From positions 806,001-870,000 of the forward strand of contig NZ_JANWGH010000001.1 of NCBI RefSeq assembly GCF_024919275.1: a stretch of DNA of 64,000 nt, in the 5' to 3' direction. The position numbers and the translations under genes were made by a program. The notes beneath the pieces are model-generated. The model saw only the letters and a program-made list of their open reading frames with translations. It was not told the DNA's origin and ran no database searches. Each line of letters opens with the position of its first letter. Within the stretch, counting starts at the first letter, position 1. Of this stretch, positions 52,179-61,296 are shown in pieces. Origin of the DNA: Algoriphagus limi. Lineage in GTDB: Bacteria; Bacteroidota; Bacteroidia; Cytophagales; Cyclobacteriaceae.

Positions 52179-53228
52179 ATGAAAAAAGCAATCTTTAATT
52201 TATGTGGATCAAAATCATTTGAAAAAAGTGGAATCAGTTTATTTTTAATTTTCGCAATCGCTGGTTTAAGTATGCTATTTAACCAAGCTGCATTCGCTCA
52301 AAAAAGTTTATCTGAAATTGCCGAAATGAATGATAAGCAATGGGATAAACTAGTCAAATCTCATAAAACCGGGTTAAACCACATTTATGCAGTGGAAGGA
52401 CTAATTGGCGCAGAGCTTTTCGAAAAGGAAAATATGCCTGACCCTAAGAAAATCGGGGTTTTGACTTTTCAATTATGGGATGAATCAACTTGGAAATCTT
52501 CTAGTGCAGGAGGCTGGGTCTATTACGAAAAGAACTTTATCACAGAAGAAGGAAGTAATTTTATTTCGAATGAATTATTAGGTCAGATGCTTCCAGTGGT
52601 TGAAAGTAAGTTTTCTGAAGTCGGTATAGAAGTTCAGGAGCCTGATGAATACATTGATAATGAGGAAGAAAGAACATTATACAATGAAGGCCCAAATAAA
52701 ATTGAGTTGAGCGGAATTTTGAAGGTTTTTAGCGGAGGACTTTTAGATAGATTGCAAGGAAAGAAAGATGGTCAGGGAACCGTCTCAGCGGATGGATATG
52801 AATTCTACCCAATTACCCCATCAATATTATCCAGTGATTATAAAGCCCCTTCTACCTTGGGTCTATTGGCTGAGGATCTTGGGGTGGATGCCCTGCTTGT
52901 CGTGGCTGTAAGAGTAAGTATCGAAAAAGCAGGTAAATTATTGGTCTGTAACGGAATTGAAATGGGACTCTATGGTCCTGTAGCAGACGATGAATCCATT
53001 GATTATTCTGGAGTTATTGGAGCAAAGACGGTCAATATATATAGAGGGGGGATGATGTATAGTACAGCATTTTTCGAGGTAGAAGAGGTTCCTTTGGGAG
53101 ATATGGATAAGAATACTGGAGAAATTACCCAGTGGTACACAGACGGCCTTCCTACGATCACCGAAAGGATGATGGATGATATGATCTATGGATTGGAAAA
53201 GTTTAAAGCCATGGATACCTCTAAATAA
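52179..53228 (+). CDS. Secreted protein of unknown function, 349 residues
   Basis: I do not recognise this family. The N-terminus has a long n-region and a hydrophobic segment at 20-40 ending ...NQAAFAQ, a signal peptide. The mature protein is acidic, with one mixed alpha/beta domain (IGVLTFQLWDES at 92-103, GLLAEDLGVDALLVVAVRVSIEKAG near 224-248). A pattern of conserved-looking strands such as VDALLVVAVRV recalls periplasmic lipoproteins of the LPP20/CsgG type, but the match is not firm. Single gene between an AT-rich leader and a strong terminator. Confidence 0.72.
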   Translation: MKKAIFNLCGSKSFEKSGISLFLIFAIAGLSMLFNQAAFAQKSLSEIAEMNDKQWDKLVKSHKTGLNHIYAVEGLIGAELFEKENMPDPKKIGVLTFQLWDESTWKSSSAGGWVYYEKNFITEEGSNFISNELLGQMLPVVESKFSEVGIEVQEPDEYIDNEEERTLYNEGPNKIELSGILKVFSGGLLDRLQGKKDGQGTVSADGYEFYPITPSILSSDYKAPSTLGLLAEDLGVDALLVVAVRVSIEKAGKLLVCNGIEMGLYGPVADDESIDYSGVIGAKTVNIYRGGMMYSTAFFEVEEVPLGDMDKNTGEITQWYTDGLPTITERMMDDMIYGLEKFKAMDTSK

Positions 53229-53243
53229 AATATTTCAAACCTT

Positions 53244-53285
53244 AAAAAAGTCTCCCTCAAAGCAATAATTGGGGAGACTTTTTTA
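53244..53285. terminator. Bidirectional terminator between the 349-residue gene and the glycosyltransferase gene
   Basis: AAAAAAGTCTCCC / GGGAGACTTTTTT with a 15-base loop, A and T tails on both sides. Confidence 0.92.
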
Positions 53286-53321
53286 TTCACTGATTATAAA
53301 GCTGGGAAGAAAAGAATAATG

Positions 53322-53933
53322 TTACCCTGGAATACTCACTATCAAATGTTTTAATCGATTCCAATCATCCAAAGTATCTAGATCAGAAAGCTCAGTAAGT
53401 GATTTATAGCTAAGACCTATCGAGGTACATTTTTTAATAGTTTTCTCCAAAACTTCATTGGTACTCCATGGAATACCTTTAAATAGTTCAGGTCTTGGTC
53501 TTTTCATCCCAATGAGGTAGTAGCCCCCATCCAAAGCAGGACCCAAAACCAATTCATGACTTTCTAAATATTCAAAAGCTTGCTTCAAATGCTCACTAGT
53601 CAATTCAGGACAATCCGTCCCGATTAGCACCACTTTTTCATATCCTTTGGCTAGAATTCTTTGTATGGCTTCATTCATCTTATTTCCTAGATTCCCGATT
53701 TCTTGGATTTGATAGTGAAATCCTTCTGTTCCCGGAATATTTTCAGAAGGTAAATAAGAATCAAAAAACAAGAATTTATCAGCCGGATAGGAGTTGCAGG
53801 TTTTATAGCATGTTTCACAAAGCTTTAGATAAACCTCCAAAGCCTGATCCTCTCCTATATCAGCTGCAAGTCTTGTCTTAACTCTTCCTTTTTCGGGGTT
53901 CTTCTGAAAAATGATAATTGCTTCTTTTCTCAT
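53322..53933 (-). CDS. DUF2064/TIGR04282-type glycosyltransferase
   Basis: 203-residue GT-A-like transferase of the arsenosugar/rSAM-selenodomain-associated group. Family features: the start IIIFQKNPEKGRVKTRLAADIG at 6-27, GTDCPELTSEHLKQA (metal/nucleotide site with Asp-Cys-Pro) near 110-124, and LGPALDGGYYLIGMKRP near 135-151. Often occurs beside arsenosugar or selenosugar genes, but none are here, so the function is open. It lies 58 bp after eda on the same strand. Confidence 0.85.
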   Translation of the reverse strand: MRKEAIIIFQKNPEKGRVKTRLAADIGEDQALEVYLKLCETCYKTCNSYPADKFLFFDSYLPSENIPGTEGFHYQIQEIGNLGNKMNEAIQRILAKGYEKVVLIGTDCPELTSEHLKQAFEYLESHELVLGPALDGGYYLIGMKRPRPELFKGIPWSTNEVLEKTIKKCTSIGLSYKSLTELSDLDTLDDWNRLKHLIVSIPG

Positions 53934-53991
53934 TTTACAAAACCTCTGAATCCATTTTAGATAAAGAGAAAATTGAAAATTTAATTGGGAT

Positions 53992-54657
53992 TTAAATCTC
54001 TTTGAAACTTTCTGCCAAAGCTAGAGCAGCTTGAATTCGATTCTTTAGCTCAGTCCATTGTTTATTTTTGATCAGGTTCTTATCAAAAAGTTGTGAACCC
54101 ATTCCAACCAATAATACACCCGCATCAAACCAAGGCTTCATAGATTCTGCTGTAGGTTCCACTCCCCCAGTTGGAATAATTTCAATAGTAGGCAACACGG
54201 CATGGATTGAACTCACAAAAGTTGGTGTTAGGACATTAGCAGGATAGACTTTAACCAATTCAGCTCCCAATTCCTGCGCTTCCCAAACTTCGGTAACCGT
54301 TCCACATCCCGGAACCCAAGGAATATCATTTGCCATGCACCATTTCCCCAAGACTGGATTCATAACCGGAGCTACAATAAATTCAGCTCTTTGATCAACA
54401 AACTCTTCTGCTTGCCAGGGATGATAGATGGTTCCAACACCAAGAGACAAGCCGGGCATTTGATCTGCCAACTTTCTCAATTCCGGGAATATTCTGGTGG
54501 CCTCTTTTCCACGGTTGACCATTTCAATCACGCGAATCCCGGCCTCATAAGAAACTTCAATCAAACGAAGGCTGGTTTCCAAATCCGGATTATAAAAAAT
54601 GGGCATCATACAAGCGGATCCCATTTTCTGGATAAATTCACTCTCAGGGTTTCTCAT
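53992..54657 (-). CDS. eda: KDPG/4-hydroxy-2-oxoglutarate aldolase
   Basis: Cleaves 2-keto-3-deoxy-6-phosphogluconate to pyruvate and glyceraldehyde-3-phosphate. 221 residues, class I aldolase fold; Schiff-base Lys K136 in ELVKVYPAN, general acid/base Glu E45 in VIEMVNRG (family GxxxEVTxR), and the phosphate-binding end IPTGGV near 166. It follows kdgK by 1 bp, so both enzymes form an operon for hexuronate or gluconate degradation by the Entner-Doudoroff-like lower route. Confidence 0.9.
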   Translation of the reverse strand: MRNPESEFIQKMGSACMMPIFYNPDLETSLRLIEVSYEAGIRVIEMVNRGKEATRIFPELRKLADQMPGLSLGVGTIYHPWQAEEFVDQRAEFIVAPVMNPVLGKWCMANDIPWVPGCGTVTEVWEAQELGAELVKVYPANVLTPTFVSSIHAVLPTIEIIPTGGVEPTAESMKPWFDAGVLLVGMGSQLFDKNLIKNKQWTELKNRIQAALALAESFKEI

Positions 54658-54658
54658 T

Positions 54659-55651
54659 TTATCGTTTTATGGCACCACTATTTCCTCTCAAAACTTCTTC
54701 TATTTCCTCTATAGAAGCTATTAAAACATCACCGGGAATGCTGTGTTTGTATACGCTACAAGCCAATGCAAAATCCAAGCTTTGCTTTGGGCTTTTATTC
54801 ATCAAAAGGCCATAAATCAAACCTCCAGCAAAAGCATCTCCTGTTCCAACTCGGTCTATAATAGGCTGAACACTAATAGTTTCAGTACTCAGTTCTTGAT
54901 CTTTAGTGTAAAGATGAGCTGCTAAATCATTGTGTGAGGCTGAATTTATTTGTCGTTCAGTTCGCACGATCGTTTGAAGATTTGGAAATGTATCGAAAGC
55001 AAAAGATTTGACCTCATTAATAGATTTAAAGTCTCTATTCAAACACTGATTAAAATCTCTAGTACCTGCTATCATCACTTGAGTAAGCTTCATTAAATCA
55101 GGCATAATTTCATGAGCTTGCTTCCCATAATTCCAAAGATTGGAGCGATAGTTTAAATCACCTGAAACAGGAATATTCAAAGCATTAGCTGCTTCCAAAA
55201 TTCGAAATACTAAGTCTGCTGCCTCCTGAGAGATAGCTGGGCTTATTCCTGACCAATGAACCCAATCGGTATTTTTCAGAACTTCTTTCCAGTCAATTCC
55301 TTGTCCATCAAATCTGGAAAAACTACTTGCTGCCCTGTCATAGATAATCTTCGATCCTCGGGAAGCAGCTCCATGCTCTAAAAAATATACACCCATCCTA
55401 CCCTCAGTGAAATGAATTAGCGAGTCATTTATTCCATTTTTCCTAAGGTGGGCTGCAGCAGCATGTCCTAGATCATTTTTTGGAAAGGAAGTAACATGTC
55501 GCACATGAATCCCCCAATTAGCCAAGGCTGCCCCCACATTTGCTTCGGAACCTCCAAATTCCAAATCCAAGGAAGTGGCTTGAGCAAATCGCTGATGATT
55601 AGGTGGAGAAAGGCGGAGCATCACTTCACCAAGTGTAAGAACTGATTTCAT
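54659..55651 (-). CDS. kdgK: 2-keto-3-deoxygluconate kinase (PfkB family sugar kinase)
   Basis: 330-residue carbohydrate kinase that phosphorylates 2-keto-3-deoxygluconate. The GGSEANVGAALANWG stretch (33-47) is the N-terminal PfkB signature, and DRVGTGDAFAGGLIYGLL near 267-284 carries the catalytic Asp and anion hole. Pairing with eda (1 bp apart) supports KDG rather than fructose or ribose as substrate. The upstream uronate enzymes are not in the window. A weak promoter (TTG-20-TAATTTCC on the minus strand, 55660-55710) may be present. Confidence 0.9.
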   Translation of the reverse strand: MKSVLTLGEVMLRLSPPNHQRFAQATSLDLEFGGSEANVGAALANWGIHVRHVTSFPKNDLGHAAAAHLRKNGINDSLIHFTEGRMGVYFLEHGAASRGSKIIYDRAASSFSRFDGQGIDWKEVLKNTDWVHWSGISPAISQEAADLVFRILEAANALNIPVSGDLNYRSNLWNYGKQAHEIMPDLMKLTQVMIAGTRDFNQCLNRDFKSINEVKSFAFDTFPNLQTIVRTERQINSASHNDLAAHLYTKDQELSTETISVQPIIDRVGTGDAFAGGLIYGLLMNKSPKQSLDFALACSVYKHSIPGDVLIASIEEIEEVLRGNSGAIKR

Positions 55652-55733
55652 ATCGTTTGACAGGAAAATGGAAATTACAGTTTCCCGAATCCAATTCCAA
55701 TGCAGGCATATAAAAAATGGAAAGCTTAGGCAA

Positions 55734-55763
55734 TAAAAAAAGCAGCACTAAGGCTGCTTTTTT
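55734..55763 (-). terminator. Intrinsic terminator of the minus-strand lipoprotein gene
   Basis: AAAAAAGCAGC / GCTGCTTTTTT with a 6-base loop; on the minus strand it lies just downstream of the lipoprotein stop (55784). Confidence 0.92.
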
Positions 55764-55783
55764 ATTGAATTAAGGGTGATGAA

Positions 55784-56419
55784 CTACTCTTTAAGTGTAA
55801 TTTCCGCAGAAACTGTAGATTGTCCTTGACCATTATTTGGGTTATACCAACCAGTCACTTGTCCAGTTCCTGTTACTCCTTTATATTTTTTTGTTCCTCC
55901 TACAATAATAACCTCTGCCTGAAACTCAATTCTTTCATTTGAAACAGGAGTAGCAAAATTTGTTTTTGATTCCATGAACAGAGCATGTTCTCCGCCATTT
56001 ACAACTACTGTAGATATATTATCAGTTAAGTCTTCAAGGTCTATACCAAGCTCAACTAATTCTTCGAAAAAAAACATGGTTACAGGAGCTCCTTCTGAAG
56101 TAATAGGCCCTGTAACAACCTGATTAATAAATGAATATGACTTCCCAAGTCTTGAAGCTTTTCCAACCCCTTCACCTGGAAGAAATACTCCATCATTTGT
56201 TGGAGTTGGAATTATTTGATTTTGAAAAGTGTCAACATATTGAAAAGTCCAGCCTTTCCGAAGATTCTCTTCACCGGTTTGTCCGATGTCCTCTAGTGCT
56301 ATTTCTACCTGATCATCTTGAATTACAGGGCTTTCAGCATCAGTCATACAAGAAGTAGCAATCAGGGATCCAGTTAAAAGAATCAAAAGATTCTTTCCTA
56401 AGAAGTAATTCTTTTTCAT
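55784..56419 (-). CDS. Lipoprotein with AOC-like beta-barrel domain, hypothetical
   Basis: 211 residues from the ATG at 56419, which begins a lipoprotein signal (LLTGSLIATSC, Cys24); an in-frame start at 56503 would add 28 residues and bury the signal, so it is rejected. The mature part has an acidic linker and then a beta-rich domain with an IIVGGTKKYKGVTGTGQVTG stretch near 172-191, similar to dirigent/allene-oxide-cyclase-like barrels where GGTGKYxGATG is conserved. No catalytic assignment. Single gene with its own terminator. Confidence 0.75.
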   Translation of the reverse strand: MKKNYFLGKNLLILLTGSLIATSCMTDAESPVIQDDQVEIALEDIGQTGEENLRKGWTFQYVDTFQNQIIPTPTNDGVFLPGEGVGKASRLGKSYSFINQVVTGPITSEGAPVTMFFFEELVELGIDLEDLTDNISTVVVNGGEHALFMESKTNFATPVSNERIEFQAEVIIVGGTKKYKGVTGTGQVTGWYNPNNGQGQSTVSAEITLKE

Positions 56420-56545
56420 TTTAATTTTTTTTAGGTCGATTGAACATTTTAAGGTGTTAGAATTTACTTTAAAGAATACTGGAATCGAAATTTTGTATTT
56501 CATATTCCAATTTTTGAAGTATACACCAATAAAAATGCCAAATTT

Positions 56546-56830
56546 CTAACCTTCAATTAAAATAAATTTTGCAGAGGACCCGGAACTGCGGATTTCCTTT
56601 GCTTTTTGATACTCCTTAGAATAGTACCAATTCCTTGCACTTTCTTTATCTGGAAACTCCAACATAACCAATCGATTATGATCCCATTCCCCTTCTAACA
56701 CTTCTACTGGACTACCTCTTAAAACAAATTTCCCGCCGTGAGCTTTCACGGTATCAGGGGTTAATTTCTTGTACTCATCGTACTTTTCATTATCGAAAAT
56801 ATCGACCTGAACAATTACATATGCTGGCAT
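56546..56830 (-). CDS. DUF1330 family protein
   Basis: 94-residue ferredoxin-like-fold (dimeric alpha/beta barrel) protein. Family features: MPAYVIVQVDIFDNEKYDEYKKL start, GGKFVLRG near 31-38, and DRLV-like HNRLVMLEFPDKESARNWYYSKEYQKAKEIR, all typical of DUF1330. Function unknown. It starts 14 bases after the stop of the TolC-type gene, so it is likely the last gene of the export operon. Confidence 0.9.
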   Translation of the reverse strand: MPAYVIVQVDIFDNEKYDEYKKLTPDTVKAHGGKFVLRGSPVEVLEGEWDHNRLVMLEFPDKESARNWYYSKEYQKAKEIRSSGSSAKFILIEG

Positions 56831-56844
56831 CTTATTCCTATTTA

Positions 56845-58239
56845 TTATTCAAAACCAATTCCGGAAGCATAGCGAACTTTAGCAAAAGCAATCTTTCGCT
56901 TGGCTTCCAATCCATTTAAAGTAATTCGGGCATCAAAAACAGAAACTTCCCGGGCATTGACCAAGAAAAGACTGCTTTCACCCATTTCAAATTTCCTCAT
57001 TTCTGCGGAAAGTAAACGCTCCAAGTTATTGACATTTTCCCTTACTGTCTGCACTTGCATGTTGTATGTATTCCAGGAATTGATTTCTGCTTCCAATTTA
57101 TTCCGAAGTTCCAATTCCTTCAAGTCCCGTGAATTCTGCTTAAAGTCAATCTTGGCTTTTGCTAAACCAACCGATCCCCTAGCCTTTCTCCATAGAATCG
57201 GGGTATAGACAGAAACGCCAAACTTATAATTGTTCTCGAAAAAAGGAGCCTGATCAAACCCGTCTAGTGATTCTACCAGGAAATTGTATTTCAGTTTAAC
57301 CACCGGGAGTAAAGACTGACTCTTTAACCTTCTTTCCACATCTAAACTTTCCAACTCAAAATCAGCCATTCGAAGTTGTGGATGATTTACTACTAGCGTC
57401 CGCAATTCTTCATTGTTGATGGCAAAATTATCCTGAGAACTCAAAGGCTGAGGAATTACTTGCTCTTGCAAAATCATCGGCTCCTCTTCCTCGTTCCAAA
57501 GAAATGCACTCAACATTTGTGTCTGAACGAAATACTGGTTTTGCAATCCTTGCAGACGGTATTGTCTACTAAGTAATTGCGTGTAGGCTTCTACCGTATC
57601 GATAGCTGCCACATCGCCCTGCTCAAAACTTCGCTTTACAGCATCATAACGTATCCTTGTCAAGCGAACAGCCTCTTCGAAAGCTTTCATATTAGAATAG
57701 CTCTCAGACCATTTCCAATAAGTTTCAGCTCCTTTTAAATAGAGTTCATTCAAAAGAGTCAAGCGCTCAGCTTCTGTTGATTGCTGATAAATTTTAGCTT
57801 GTCGAAGTGCAGCTCGACGCTCATCTAAAATCAATCCTTGACCTATATTCACTGAAGCTCCTGCAGAGAACAGACCTCCTGAAGGAACGATATTTTCTGG
57901 GTCAAGAAACTGTCCTGTATTTTGTTCGAAAGTCCCCAGGAGCTCGATCCCCGCCATAGTAGGAATCGTCACTCCTGCCTCTCTCCGATCATAATAATCT
58001 GTGGATTTGTAAGTCTTTTGGTCCAAATTGCCATAAATCAATGGGTCAAAACCTCCTCTTGCAGTACGAACTTCCATCGCACCCATTTCCAGGGTAATGT
58101 CCGCTTGTCTTGAAACAGGATGAAAGACCCTTACCCAATCAAGAAAATCCTGAAAGCGAAGGGTATCCTGAACAAGTTCTTGCCCAAAAGCCCAGTGAAA
58201 GGAAAAAAACAGAAGAACTAAAAGAATATACTTTCTCAT
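56845..58239 (-). CDS. TolC-family outer-membrane efflux protein
   Basis: 464-residue outer-membrane channel of a type I export/efflux system. Signal peptide 1-19. The long coiled-coil helices of the TolC fold (EAVRLTRIRYDAVKRSFEQGDVAAIDTVEAYTQLLSRQYRL at about 180-220 and a matching repeat near 390-430 with FEMGESSLFLVNARE) are seen. It overlaps the HlyD gene by 4 bp, so the channel and adaptor are coupled. Cargo unknown. Confidence 0.88.
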   Translation of the reverse strand: MRKYILLVLLFFSFHWAFGQELVQDTLRFQDFLDWVRVFHPVSRQADITLEMGAMEVRTARGGFDPLIYGNLDQKTYKSTDYYDRREAGVTIPTMAGIELLGTFEQNTGQFLDPENIVPSGGLFSAGASVNIGQGLILDERRAALRQAKIYQQSTEAERLTLLNELYLKGAETYWKWSESYSNMKAFEEAVRLTRIRYDAVKRSFEQGDVAAIDTVEAYTQLLSRQYRLQGLQNQYFVQTQMLSAFLWNEEEEPMILQEQVIPQPLSSQDNFAINNEELRTLVVNHPQLRMADFELESLDVERRLKSQSLLPVVKLKYNFLVESLDGFDQAPFFENNYKFGVSVYTPILWRKARGSVGLAKAKIDFKQNSRDLKELELRNKLEAEINSWNTYNMQVQTVRENVNNLERLLSAEMRKFEMGESSLFLVNAREVSVFDARITLNGLEAKRKIAFAKVRYASGIGFE

Positions 58240-59591
58240 TTTTTCTCTTTCTCTATAGCGTCTTTTTGTTCTTGAGTGTAATAATCTGCCGGGAATCCAT
58301 TTAACTGACGCCAGATTTCATACCATACAGGAACATCATTGAGTAAGGCAATTCCGTCGGCACCAGATCCAATACGAAGCATTTCAGGCCAAGGCTCTTC
58401 CTCAGGATCCTCAACAACCAATACACGGTATTGATTATTTGGTCCGGCAAATTGATCAATGGCGGTAACCACTCCCCCAAAGGTACCATTGGATATTTGT
58501 GGCCATCCTGAGAAAACAATCGCAGGCCAACCGTCGAAGATGAAGCGAACTTTATTTCCAACTTTGATCAAAGGCAAATCCACTGGCTGTACATACATTT
58601 CTACCGCCAAATCCGCATTAGCTGGAACGATATTCAAAATAGCATCCCCTTCTTTGATGGTTTCGCCAATACCTACTTGAATGGATTTGGCTAGATAACC
58701 ATCCTGAGGAGCCAAAATATGCCGGAAGCCTGTTCTTGCCTCATAATTTGAATACTGATTCTCCAACTTTGTTACGGTGGCTTCCGCATCAAATTGTGAA
58801 GACAAGGCTGTATATAACTCAGATTCAGCTTTGGCTAACTTATCTTTGAATTCATTGTCAATTGCATCCAAATCAATTTGTGCGGTAATCAACTCATTTT
58901 GACTGCTCAAATACTGGTTTTCAGCAGCAATTAGCTTGGCCTGGACATCCTGAAACTTCAATCGTCTAGATTCCAAATCAGTCAAGGATCGGATTCCTTC
59001 CTGATATAGTGTTTCCCATCTATCTAACTGCTGTTTACCAATTTCAAAATTGATCTTCGCCTGCTGAAACTTGATACTATCAGATTCCACCTTTAATTCT
59101 GACATTTGAAGTTTATTCTCAGCCTGCTGAAGTTTCAACACATTATTTCTTCGCAGAGCCTCGATCTGATTCCGCAAGGCAACAACCTTACCTTCGTAAG
59201 ATTTTACAGACAAAGCTTTTGCCTCGACCTGCTGTTGGGTTCTTGGTAAGAGCAAGGAGTCGAAGTACTCATCCTTAATTTCAGAAACGGTCAGAATGGT
59301 ATCTCCTTTTTGTACGAAAGCACCTTCATTGACATACCACTTTTCAATCCGACCAGCAATAACCGAATGAATGGTCTGTGGACGCTGATCAGGTCTTAGG
59401 GCTGTCACATAGCCTTTACTTCGAATATTCTGAGTCCAAGGCACAAATAGAATGATAAAGAAAACCATCATAATGGAAAGCAGGATCCTTACCCGCTTTT
59501 GGCTTTCCCGCAAGGGCAAAGTCATCACCAGACTTTTTGCTCCACTGAAAGGAATGGACTCTTTGATTTTGATCCTAGATATATTCAGCAT
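58236..59591 (-). CDS. HlyD-family membrane fusion protein
   Basis: 451-residue periplasmic adaptor. One membrane helix at about 36-54, lipoyl-like motifs split around a long coiled coil (residues about 115-260; VIAGRIEKWYVNEGAFVQKGDTIL is the first half, RHILAPQDGYLAKSIQVGIGETIKEGDAILNIVP the second), then a beta-barrel. It bridges the inner-membrane ABC protein and the TolC channel. The stop of the upstream ABC gene is 1 bp before its start; start overlaps none. Confidence 0.9.
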   Translation of the reverse strand: MLNISRIKIKESIPFSGAKSLVMTLPLRESQKRVRILLSIMMVFFIILFVPWTQNIRSKGYVTALRPDQRPQTIHSVIAGRIEKWYVNEGAFVQKGDTILTVSEIKDEYFDSLLLPRTQQQVEAKALSVKSYEGKVVALRNQIEALRRNNVLKLQQAENKLQMSELKVESDSIKFQQAKINFEIGKQQLDRWETLYQEGIRSLTDLESRRLKFQDVQAKLIAAENQYLSSQNELITAQIDLDAIDNEFKDKLAKAESELYTALSSQFDAEATVTKLENQYSNYEARTGFRHILAPQDGYLAKSIQVGIGETIKEGDAILNIVPANADLAVEMYVQPVDLPLIKVGNKVRFIFDGWPAIVFSGWPQISNGTFGGVVTAIDQFAGPNNQYRVLVVEDPEEEPWPEMLRIGSGADGIALLNDVPVWYEIWRQLNGFPADYYTQEQKDAIEKEKK

Positions 59592-59592
59592 C

Positions 59593-61296
59593 TTATAATT
59601 CCTTTTTCAATTTAACATAACCTGCATAATCGCCCTGATAAATCAGTTTGCCATCATCCAATAGAATAACTTCATCCATTTTGGCTATGGCATTTTCATC
59701 CTGAGTTACTAAAAGCAAGGTCCAATCTCCATTGATTAGATATTCTGTTACCTTTTCTTTCACATCCGCAAACAAATGATCTAAGGCATTCTCCATAACC
59801 ATAGCTTTTGGATGTCCTAATAATGCACGGCATAAAAGGATACTTTGAATTATTCGTTTAGAAAACCCTTTTCCCTCTGGCTGAACCTCTGTATCCAGAT
59901 CATGTGGCATTTGATAAACCTGATCTTTCAGACCAGTTAACTCAAGGATCTCCTCCAGTTGAGCTTGACCATATTCCCTACCAACAGTAATATTTTCTAA
60001 AATGGACCCATGGAATACCTGCTGCATTTCCAGAAAATCACCAACCATGGATCGGTATTTTTCTTTCTGAATCATATCAAGGGAAAGGTCATTGATTGTC
60101 ACTTTGCCTTGATATTCTTCATACAAGCCAGAAAAAAGCATCAGCATGGCACTTTTTCCTGAACCGCTTCGACCTGTTACAGCCACCTTTTTACCAGGCT
60201 CAATCTTCATACTGACGTCTTTCAGAATGGGTGAAAGATTATCCTTTGGCTGGAAGGTTACATTTTCCATCCCAAACTTTAATCCGGTAGAAGTAACAGA
60301 AATAACTTTTTCATTTCCTTCGGCATCCTCCAATTCCAAATCCATCACATGACCAAGTTTCTCTGTAGCAACAAGCGTATCATAAACTGTTTCCAAAGAA
60401 AGAATCAGCTTTTCAACTGAATTGACTACCAAAATAATGATCACCTCGGCCGCTACAAACTGCCCGATACTGATCTGCTCTTCCATCAAAAGCAAACTTC
60501 CTGCAATCAGCAAACTGGCCACGATTAAAACCTTGAAGGCAATCATGATTTTGTATTGGAAAATCAAGACACCAAAGTGTTTGGAGCGGAAGTCCACATA
60601 ATGCTGCAATAACTTATCCGCACGAAGAATAGGCAGCCTTGTATTTCCTACCAGCTTGAAGGAATTCATCGTACGAGCTATTTCTTCCAACCAATAAGCA
60701 GTCTTGTACTTATAAGTGGATTCTTTCAATGCTGTTTCCATTCCTCTCGGTCCAGAGAAATAGAAAATCAAGCCCAGAATACTGATTAAGACTAAACCAA
60801 AGATGATAAAGGTGAAATGGTAAATGGAAAGCAAAAGCAAACCAAATATCACTTGCAACAAGGCCGTGGAGAAGTCGATCAAAATCTTGGCAAGACCTTT
60901 CTGAAGATTGACCGTATCAAAAAACCGGTTCACGACTTCAGGTGCATGGCTGCCATGCATCAACTCCGGCTTTACTCTTGGGAGTCTATAGGCCAATGAA
61001 AGTCCAGCCTTTGCAAATACCCGCTGTTGCAGTTTTTCCATGATCTGCAATTGGGAAATCTGTAGGAATCCTCCAAATGCAACACCTGCTGCCACAATAA
61101 CGACCAAAATCACCCATGAAGTAGAAATCCTACCACCCAAGATAAAATTCAAAATGGCCTGAATCCCTAAGGGTAAGGTCAAGGTGATTAGCCCGTTCAA
61201 GACGGCGTAGAAATAAATAGAATAAACCTGACTCTTTTCCTCTTTTAGCAGTCTGAAGAGGCGAGCCATTGGTGTAATACCAGAATTAGTTGTCAT
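59593..61296 (-). CDS. ABC transporter, fused permease and degenerate ATPase
   Basis: 567-residue ABC exporter half-transporter. Six membrane helices at about 25-300, then a nucleotide-binding domain at 340-567. Walker A is intact (GRSGSGKS 375-382), Q-loop near 425. The other motifs are altered: the signature LSGGQ is FSKRI (478-482), Walker B ends MEN (Glu502 in place of Asp and Asn503 in place of the catalytic Glu), and the H-loop His is Gln532. So it probably binds but does not hydrolyse ATP, unless a partner ATPase helps. Its TetR gene overlaps by 11 bp upstream. Confidence 0.85.
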   Translation of the reverse strand: MTTNSGITPMARLFRLLKEEKSQVYSIYFYAVLNGLITLTLPLGIQAILNFILGGRISTSWVILVVIVAAGVAFGGFLQISQLQIMEKLQQRVFAKAGLSLAYRLPRVKPELMHGSHAPEVVNRFFDTVNLQKGLAKILIDFSTALLQVIFGLLLLSIYHFTFIIFGLVLISILGLIFYFSGPRGMETALKESTYKYKTAYWLEEIARTMNSFKLVGNTRLPILRADKLLQHYVDFRSKHFGVLIFQYKIMIAFKVLIVASLLIAGSLLLMEEQISIGQFVAAEVIIILVVNSVEKLILSLETVYDTLVATEKLGHVMDLELEDAEGNEKVISVTSTGLKFGMENVTFQPKDNLSPILKDVSMKIEPGKKVAVTGRSGSGKSAMLMLFSGLYEEYQGKVTINDLSLDMIQKEKYRSMVGDFLEMQQVFHGSILENITVGREYGQAQLEEILELTGLKDQVYQMPHDLDTEVQPEGKGFSKRIIQSILLCRALLGHPKAMVMENALDHLFADVKEKVTEYLINGDWTLLLVTQDENAIAKMDEVILLDDGKLIYQGDYAGYVKLKKEL

